Positions 33,116-37,759 of a stretch of 37,759 bases of DNA are shown here, piece after piece. The stretch's first letter is position 1; each line of letters opens with the position of its first letter. This stretch comes from an uncultured Methanobrevibacter sp. (lineage in GTDB: Archaea > Methanobacteriota > Methanobacteria > Methanobacteriales > Methanobacteriaceae). The stretch is taken from NCBI GenBank assembly GCA_902796575.1, contig CADBPS010000073.1:1-37759 (forward strand), read 5' to 3'. A program made the position numbers and the translations under genes. Below the pieces are notes generated by a model. The model did not search any database. It was not told the origin of the DNA and saw only the letters and a program-made list of their open reading frames with translations.

Positions 33116-34651
33116 TCACAAATATTTATCTTTTATTGAATCTAATAATTTATCCGCATAATTATCCTGCTTTTCTAAACATATATCATATCTTTCATCA
33201 GCATTAGGTGAAATTAATACTTTAATAATATTTAATCTTGAAATAATTTTATTAACATCATAATTTTCATCAGCTGATAATAAAATATCACAGTCTTCGC
33301 CGATATCAAGATTTTTCGGATTTGGAATTAATTTAACATTGTATCCCTTATTATTTAAATCTTTAGCCAAATTGGATATGAAATCTGTATTTTTGGATAT
33401 GATAGAAATATCCAATTTTTTATTGGAAATCAAGTTGTTATGGTAAATTTTACCTTTCAGTATTTCCTTGAAGATAAAATCTCCCCACTTATTATAGAAA
33501 TACATTATATTTTCATAGTTAATTCTGTTTTTTTCATCCTGGTCTTCTAATCGGGTTGCTGATTCATGGTGAAATAACAATGCAAACGGACAGAAAATTG
33601 ATTTATAACCTTTTTCATAGAGTTTAAATGCAAAATCAATATCTTCATAACCGTAAAAATAGTTTTCATCCAGTCCTTCAAGCTCAAAATAAAGTTCACG
33701 GGAAACAAGTAAACAGGCAGCTGTATTTGAAATAACCTCCCGATGATGATTTCTCTCACCTGAAAAGAGCAGCGTGGAAAACATATATTCATGATATGGA
33801 CCGTAAATATAAGGAGTTCTTTCTTCCCTGAATTTAACTCCTGCATGCTGAATTGTAAATGATTTTCCCTGACTTGCCATATCATCATAATATGGAAATA
33901 TTAATTTAGCACCGACAGAACCTACATTTTCATTATTCAGCATACATCCAACCATTTCATTCAGCCATCCATAGGTAGGTTCCATATCATTATTCAATAA
34001 CAGCAGATAATCTCCTTCAGCTATTTTAGCAGCATCATTATTGCCTTTTGAAAAACTGTGATTAACATCATTTTCAATAATTTTTATGTTCAAATCCAGT
34101 GATTTTAAATAGCTGACAGACTCGTCAGTGGATGCATTATCAACTACAATAATTTCATAATTTGAATAATTGGTCAGGCTGTCAAAATCTGCGAACAGCC
34201 TTTGCAGGTGGTTCAACCCATTCCGGTTCAGGATAATAATTGAAACTAATGGTTCATCGTTAAAATCGTAATTTGACAGAAATGCCCTGTTTGTATCGAG
34301 AATTTTTGTTTTTCTCAATGTAAAAGGGTCACTGTCCATTTTAAAACCCTCAACATCATTGTCAATATAATGTATTAATGGATTAAGATTATTTTTTTCA
34401 ACTTCAGGATATTCCTCCAGATATCTCCTTAAATTAAATGTTGGAGAGGGAAGTTTATGTTCCTTGGCACCGTAAAAGAGGTAATGAAGCAAAGGATCCA
34501 TTCCTGATTTCTTAACATGAGGATATGCTTTTAAATAATATTTTTTATCAAATAATCCTGATTTCATTATCTTATCATAACTTTCCTGATAAAGTTTGGC
34601 TTTTTTAGTATTGAACTTTGATTTAATCAGAAAATCCTTAAAAGTCACCAT
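33116..34651 (-). CDS. HYL-module family-2 glycosyltransferase with C-terminal Rossmann-like domain
   Basis: 511 aa. HYL repeats at about 30-105 (MDPLLHYLFYGAKEHKLP and NPLIHYIDNDVEG). The GT2 domain has SIIILNRNGLNHLQRLF, VDNASTDES, HSFSKGNNDAAKIAEGDYLLLLNNDMEPTYGW and YGYEDIDFAFKLYEKGY. The last about 120 residues start LDISIISKNTDF and resemble a half Rossmann fold, as in its paralogue at 20745-22322. ATG 34651 is chosen over 34690 because GAGTGGT sits ahead of it and because its paralogue starts the same way (Met-Val-x-Phe). Operon member between the 34706 gene and the fusion gene. Confidence 0.86.
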   Translation of the reverse strand: MVTFKDFLIKSKFNTKKAKLYQESYDKIMKSGLFDKKYYLKAYPHVKKSGMDPLLHYLFYGAKEHKLPSPTFNLRRYLEEYPEVEKNNLNPLIHYIDNDVEGFKMDSDPFTLRKTKILDTNRAFLSNYDFNDEPLVSIIILNRNGLNHLQRLFADFDSLTNYSNYEIIVVDNASTDESVSYLKSLDLNIKIIENDVNHSFSKGNNDAAKIAEGDYLLLLNNDMEPTYGWLNEMVGCMLNNENVGSVGAKLIFPYYDDMASQGKSFTIQHAGVKFREERTPYIYGPYHEYMFSTLLFSGERNHHREVISNTAACLLVSRELYFELEGLDENYFYGYEDIDFAFKLYEKGYKSIFCPFALLFHHESATRLEDQDEKNRINYENIMYFYNKWGDFIFKEILKGKIYHNNLISNKKLDISIISKNTDFISNLAKDLNNKGYNVKLIPNPKNLDIGEDCDILLSADENYDVNKIISRLNIIKVLISPNADERYDICLEKQDNYADKLLDSIKDKYL

Positions 34652-34705
34652 AATACCACTCGCAAAAAAATAAATTATTAATATCTCCAAAAAAAATATT
34701 CACAA

Positions 34706-35824
34706 TCAAAACCTTATTAATTTTCTAAATTTATTATCATTAGAGTTATTTTTCTTTAATTCCTCTTTTAAAGCATTAACCTCATTTTGTAATACTTCTG
34801 ACAATGTCTTATAATGATTTAATAAAAATTCTGCCTGTAACTTTTCATAGTTTAAGTCAAATATTTCACTGTTTTTCGAAATGCAGATAGATTTATAAAA
34901 GGACTGGTCTTCATAATGCCATCCTTCAAAATCGCATACATCATCCAAATTAAAGTATTCGTATTTTTCTTTGATTACTTCAATAAACCTGTCTTTAAAT
35001 TCTAAATTAAGTCTTAGATATACAAATTTTAAGTTAACAATAATAAACATTAAAAATTCATCTTTAACTTCCTCATAAATTTCTTTTTCTTTTAGAATTT
35101 CCCGAACATGAGCTAATACCTTGAAAATATCGAATGATTTCCCATCTCCAGTTGTAGAAATTGAGTTATCCCGGATTCTGTAATTGTATAATATTTTTCT
35201 GAGAACAGAGGTCTTTTCTGCACTGAAAAATACTGTGTAGAAGAAATATAAATCCTCATATATCAGTCCTTCGGGGAAAAGGAAATTATCAAGAAATGAT
35301 TTCTTGTACAACTTATTAAATGGGGCATGAGATATTTTAAACAGTATATCTAAAACATCATTGTAATCAAAATTCAAATCGTCAAAAGAATCAGGTATGA
35401 TTTCCAGATTAGTAAATGGTCCTTCACTGTATTCTTTGGCAGTTTCATCATAAAACTGGAATTTAAACATTGTAATATCAGAATCAAATACTTTAACATG
35501 ATTATACAATTCTTCCAGTGCATTTTCCTCAAGCCAGTCATCAGAATCAACAAAAAGAACATATTCCCCCCGAACATGTTTAATTCCAGTATTGCGTGCA
35601 CCGCTCAGCCCCTTATTTTCCTGAGTTATTATTTTAAATCTGGAATCCCTAACAGAGTAGCCTTCAAGGATTCCTAATGATAAATCTGTGGATCCATCAT
35701 TTACACAGATAACTTCAAAATCCTCAAAAGTCTGATTAATCAAACTGTCCAAGCACTTTCTTAGGTAATTGGCTACATTATACACCGGCAGAACAACTGA
35801 AATTTTCGTGCTCAAGATTTTCAC
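34706..35824 (-). CDS. Family-2 glycosyltransferase
   Basis: 372 aa. ISVVLPVYNVANYLRKCLDSL (about residues 8-28), VNDGSTDLSLGIL, NKGLSGARNTGI and VLFVDSDDWLEENALEEL (DxD at about 95) are a textbook GT2 core of the polysaccharide type. FPEGLIYEDLYFFYTVFF holds the acidic site. The C-terminus is a coiled coil (about 325-360) and a basic end. The start is uncertain: GTG 35824 directly follows AGGTGA, while TTG 35815 has better spacing. It begins five bases after rfbB, in the same operon. Confidence 0.86.
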   Translation of the reverse strand: MKILSTKISVVLPVYNVANYLRKCLDSLINQTFEDFEVICVNDGSTDLSLGILEGYSVRDSRFKIITQENKGLSGARNTGIKHVRGEYVLFVDSDDWLEENALEELYNHVKVFDSDITMFKFQFYDETAKEYSEGPFTNLEIIPDSFDDLNFDYNDVLDILFKISHAPFNKLYKKSFLDNFLFPEGLIYEDLYFFYTVFFSAEKTSVLRKILYNYRIRDNSISTTGDGKSFDIFKVLAHVREILKEKEIYEEVKDEFLMFIIVNLKFVYLRLNLEFKDRFIEVIKEKYEYFNLDDVCDFEGWHYEDQSFYKSICISKNSEIFDLNYEKLQAEFLLNHYKTLSEVLQNEVNALKEELKKNNSNDNKFRKLIRF

Positions 35825-35828
35825 TCAC

Positions 35829-36836
35829 CTATCTGTTCGAATACATTTTTTCATAGTATTTCTGATATTCTCCACTTTTAACCTGATTCATCCAATCCTG
35901 ATTATCAAGATACCAGTTAATCGTTTCTTTTATACCAGTTTCAAATGTATATTTTGGTTTCCAGCCTAATTCATTAGTAATCTTATCCGAATCTATTGCA
36001 TATCTTCTGTCATGCCCTAACCTGTCTGCAACAAATTCTATTAAAGATTCATCTTTGCCTAATGCATCAAGTATCAGTTTTACAATCTGGATGTTTTGTC
36101 TTTCATTGTGTCCGCCAATATTGTACACTTCACCAAGTTTACCTTCATGCAGAACAAGATCAATAGCCTGACAGTGGTCATATACATGCAGCCAGTCACG
36201 TATATTCTTTCCATCGCCGTATATTGGCAGTTTCTTGTCTTCAAGTGCATTGGATATCATTAAAGGTATTAATTTTTCCGGAAATTGATAAGGACCATAA
36301 TTATTGGAACATCTTGTGATGTTAATAGGTAAATCAAATGTTTCAAAATATGCTCTTGTGATTAAATCTCCTCCTGCTTTTGATGCAGAATATGGGCTGT
36401 TAGGCTGTAAAGGAGTGTTTTCAGTAAAATAGCCTGTTTCACCCAGTGTTCCGTAAACTTCATCTGTAGAAATCTGAATGTATTTTTCGACTCCAAATTC
36501 CTTGGAGGCGTTTAAAAGCACCTGTGTTCCCAGTACATTTGACTTGATAAAAATCTCAGGGTCTTCAATGCTTCTGTCAACATGACTTTCAGCAGCAAAA
36601 TTAATAACATAATCGGATTTGGATACTAAATCACTGACAAGTTCTTTGTCACGAATATCTCCTTTAACAAAAGTATAGTTTTCATGATTTTCAATGTCCT
36701 TTAAATTTTCAAGGTTTCCGCAGTATGTTAATGCATCCAGATTAATTATTTCATAATCAGAGTATTTATCCAACATGTATTTTACAAAATTACTTCCAAT
36801 GAATCCTGCTCCGCCTGTTACTAGAATTTTAGACAT
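35829..36836 (-). CDS. rfbB: dTDP-glucose 4,6-dehydratase
   Basis: 335 aa, usual length. It converts dTDP-glucose to dTDP-4-keto-6-deoxyglucose, the common precursor of dTDP-rhamnose and other deoxysugars. The NAD site is GGAGFIGSNF (residues 8-17), the catalytic core STDEVYG (about 120-126) and YSASK (about 148-152). AESHVDRSI, TRCSNNYGPYQ and RDWLHVYDH are signature stretches. It sits ten bases after rfbC and just ahead of a family-2 glycosyltransferase, so it likely supplies donor sugar to the cluster. Confidence 0.97.
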   Translation of the reverse strand: MSKILVTGGAGFIGSNFVKYMLDKYSDYEIINLDALTYCGNLENLKDIENHENYTFVKGDIRDKELVSDLVSKSDYVINFAAESHVDRSIEDPEIFIKSNVLGTQVLLNASKEFGVEKYIQISTDEVYGTLGETGYFTENTPLQPNSPYSASKAGGDLITRAYFETFDLPINITRCSNNYGPYQFPEKLIPLMISNALEDKKLPIYGDGKNIRDWLHVYDHCQAIDLVLHEGKLGEVYNIGGHNERQNIQIVKLILDALGKDESLIEFVADRLGHDRRYAIDSDKITNELGWKPKYTFETGIKETINWYLDNQDWMNQVKSGEYQKYYEKMYSNR

Positions 36837-36846
36837 ATTTATTCAC

Positions 36847-37404
36847 CTAATATTTAATTTTTGATTCAGATAATTTAGGCCACTGCTTATCTTTGTCTGA
36901 AAAAATCAGCTCATCCAACTCATCGATTGGCCAGTCAATGTTAATGTCGGGATCATTCCATATGATTCCGCTTTCATCCTCACCATGGTAGAATTCTGTG
37001 CATTTATATACAAATTCAGCCTCGTCTGACAGCACAACAAATCCGTGGGCAAAACATGGAGGAATATATAACTGTTTTTTATTTTCATCAGATAAAATAG
37101 CTCCAAACCATTCACCATAAGTTGGTGAATCTGCTCTTAAGTCAACACCAACATCAAATACTTCACCCTTAATAACACGAACTAATTTACCCTGAGGATA
37201 CTTTAACTGTAAATGAAGTCCTCTTAAAACACCTTTCGATGATTTTGACTGATTATCCTGAACAAAAGACAAATCATATCCAGCATTTTTAAAATCATCC
37301 TCATGATATGTCTCCATGAAATAACCTCTATTATCTCCAAAAACAGTTGGTTCAACAATGAACATATCATCGATTTTTGTTTTTGTAAATTTAAACTGTC
37401 CCAT
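36847..37404 (-). CDS. rfbC: dTDP-4-dehydrorhamnose 3,5-epimerase
   Basis: 185 aa cupin enzyme that epimerises C3 and C5 of dTDP-4-keto-6-deoxyglucose. It shows FGDNRGYFMETYH near the start, NQSKSSKGVLRGLHLQ (active-site His), GKLVRVIKGEVFDVGVDLR, and PPCFAHGFVVLSDEAEFVYKCT. AAGGTGAT lies five bases before the ATG. First gene of the leftward operon. The partner genes for dTDP-rhamnose, rfbA and rfbD, are not in the window. Confidence 0.96.
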   Translation of the reverse strand: MGQFKFTKTKIDDMFIVEPTVFGDNRGYFMETYHEDDFKNAGYDLSFVQDNQSKSSKGVLRGLHLQLKYPQGKLVRVIKGEVFDVGVDLRADSPTYGEWFGAILSDENKKQLYIPPCFAHGFVVLSDEAEFVYKCTEFYHGEDESGIIWNDPDINIDWPIDELDELIFSDKDKQWPKLSESKIKY

Positions 37405-37419
37405 CTGAAATCACCTTAG

Positions 37420-37452
37420 GATAATATATAATTTTAAAACTATATAATATTA
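37420..37452 (-). promoter_or_regulatory. rfbC promoter region
   Basis: Two TATA-like stretches, AATTATATATTA (37432-37421) and ATTATATAG (around 37447-37439), precede the start. The farther one places transcription near 37420 and leaves the ribosome site in the message. Confidence 0.45.
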
Positions 37453-37615
37453 AATGTATAATCTCAAAGGGTGGCTGTCAATTTCTTAGTGCAAATATGC
37501 TGTTTTACCTCAGATATTTTTATTTTTCGTTAATGAAACTGAATAATCATTGTTTATTCCAAAATTTTTTTCAATGCCGTCAACCTAATTTTTGATTTCA
37601 TATTTTTTCCTTTTT
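37453..37615. other. Intergenic stretch before the right-edge gene
   Basis: No gene seen. It contains GGGTGGCTGTCAATTTC at about 37469-37485, which could be an insertion-sequence end, and many T runs near 37595-37617, which follow the stop of the gene coming from the right. Confidence 0.3.
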
Positions 37616-37759
37616 TTAAATTGGTTTGTAGTTCATGTTGAATTTTCGTTGCTTTTTGGGTTTTCTGGGTGTTGATGGTTTTTTCATGTTTTTGTTTGGG
37701 GATTTTATGCAGGAATCTATTAATTTTCTTGTGTATTTTCTTATTATTTCTTTGGTGGG
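37616..37759 (-). CDS. C-terminal end of a basic protein cut by the right edge, possibly a transposase
   Basis: Forty-seven codons are open on the minus strand from the edge to TAA at 37618-37616. The translation is very basic: PTKEIIRKYTRKLIDSCIKS, then KKPSTPRKPKKQRKF and MNYKPI. About a third of the residues are Lys or Arg, as in transposase tails, but no catalytic motif is within the window, so the family cannot be confirmed. Confidence 0.4.
   Translation of the reverse strand, partial: PTKEIIRKYTRKLIDSCIKSPNKNMKKPSTPRKPKKQRKFNMNYKPI

Noticed and set aside
1-37759. CRISPR array, tRNA or rRNA genes
   Set aside because: No regularly spaced direct repeats, cloverleaf with CCA-ready acceptor stem, or GC-rich RNA island was seen.

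Overview
The window looks like chromosome of a low-GC methanogenic archaeon of the Methanobrevibacter type. The evidence is archaeal RadA next to a multi-OB replication protein A, TATA boxes 20-30 bases ahead of several starts, AAGGTGAT-like ribosome sites, and surface-glycan genes typical of gut methanobacteria. The genus is inferred from style and content, not from a marker-gene comparison.

Left part (1-9.7 kb). A partial gene leaves the left edge. It is followed by an AEC-type permease and by an RPA-radA operon, whose promoter region carries a long palindrome. Next come small accessory genes: a membrane-anchored Ig-like protein with a problematic start, a ribbon-helix-helix regulator coupled to a small ORF broken by an in-frame TGA, an unknown 119-aa protein, a zinc-ribbon membrane protein that has lost one cysteine, a voltage-gated-like K+ channel and an acyltransferase-3 membrane protein.

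Glycan region (10-37.4 kb). About seventeen of the genes here act on sugars. There is a GT-C glycosyltransferase, a bacterial-type polyprenyl-phosphate sugar-1-phosphate transferase (likely initiator), many family-2 and family-4-like glycosyltransferases, a CDP-glycerol glycerophosphotransferase homologue, two DUF616-type glycosyltransferase domains, and rfbC-rfbB for dTDP-deoxysugar synthesis. Five of the enzymes carry a paired N-terminal or internal repeat, called here the HYL module (consensus around DPLxHYLxxG). Two blocks (about 19.2-23.4 kb and 27.6-34.7 kb) are built from the same three parts, DUF616, HYL-GT2 and HYL-GT4. In the second block DUF616 and HYL-GT4 are fused into one 855-aa protein. 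The locus therefore looks like a surface heteropolysaccharide factory, possibly with teichoic-acid-like glycerol phosphate, that evolved by duplication and domain shuffling.

Embedded in it are a tandem pair of about 94-aa membrane proteins that look like the two halves of an inverted-repeat transporter, a 731-aa polytopic membrane protein, and a secreted-protein gene broken by several frameshifts. At the right edge, beyond rfbC, the basic C-terminus of a cut-off gene is visible, possibly a transposase.

No tRNA, rRNA or CRISPR array was recognised. All functions come from reading motifs by eye; no database search was run.
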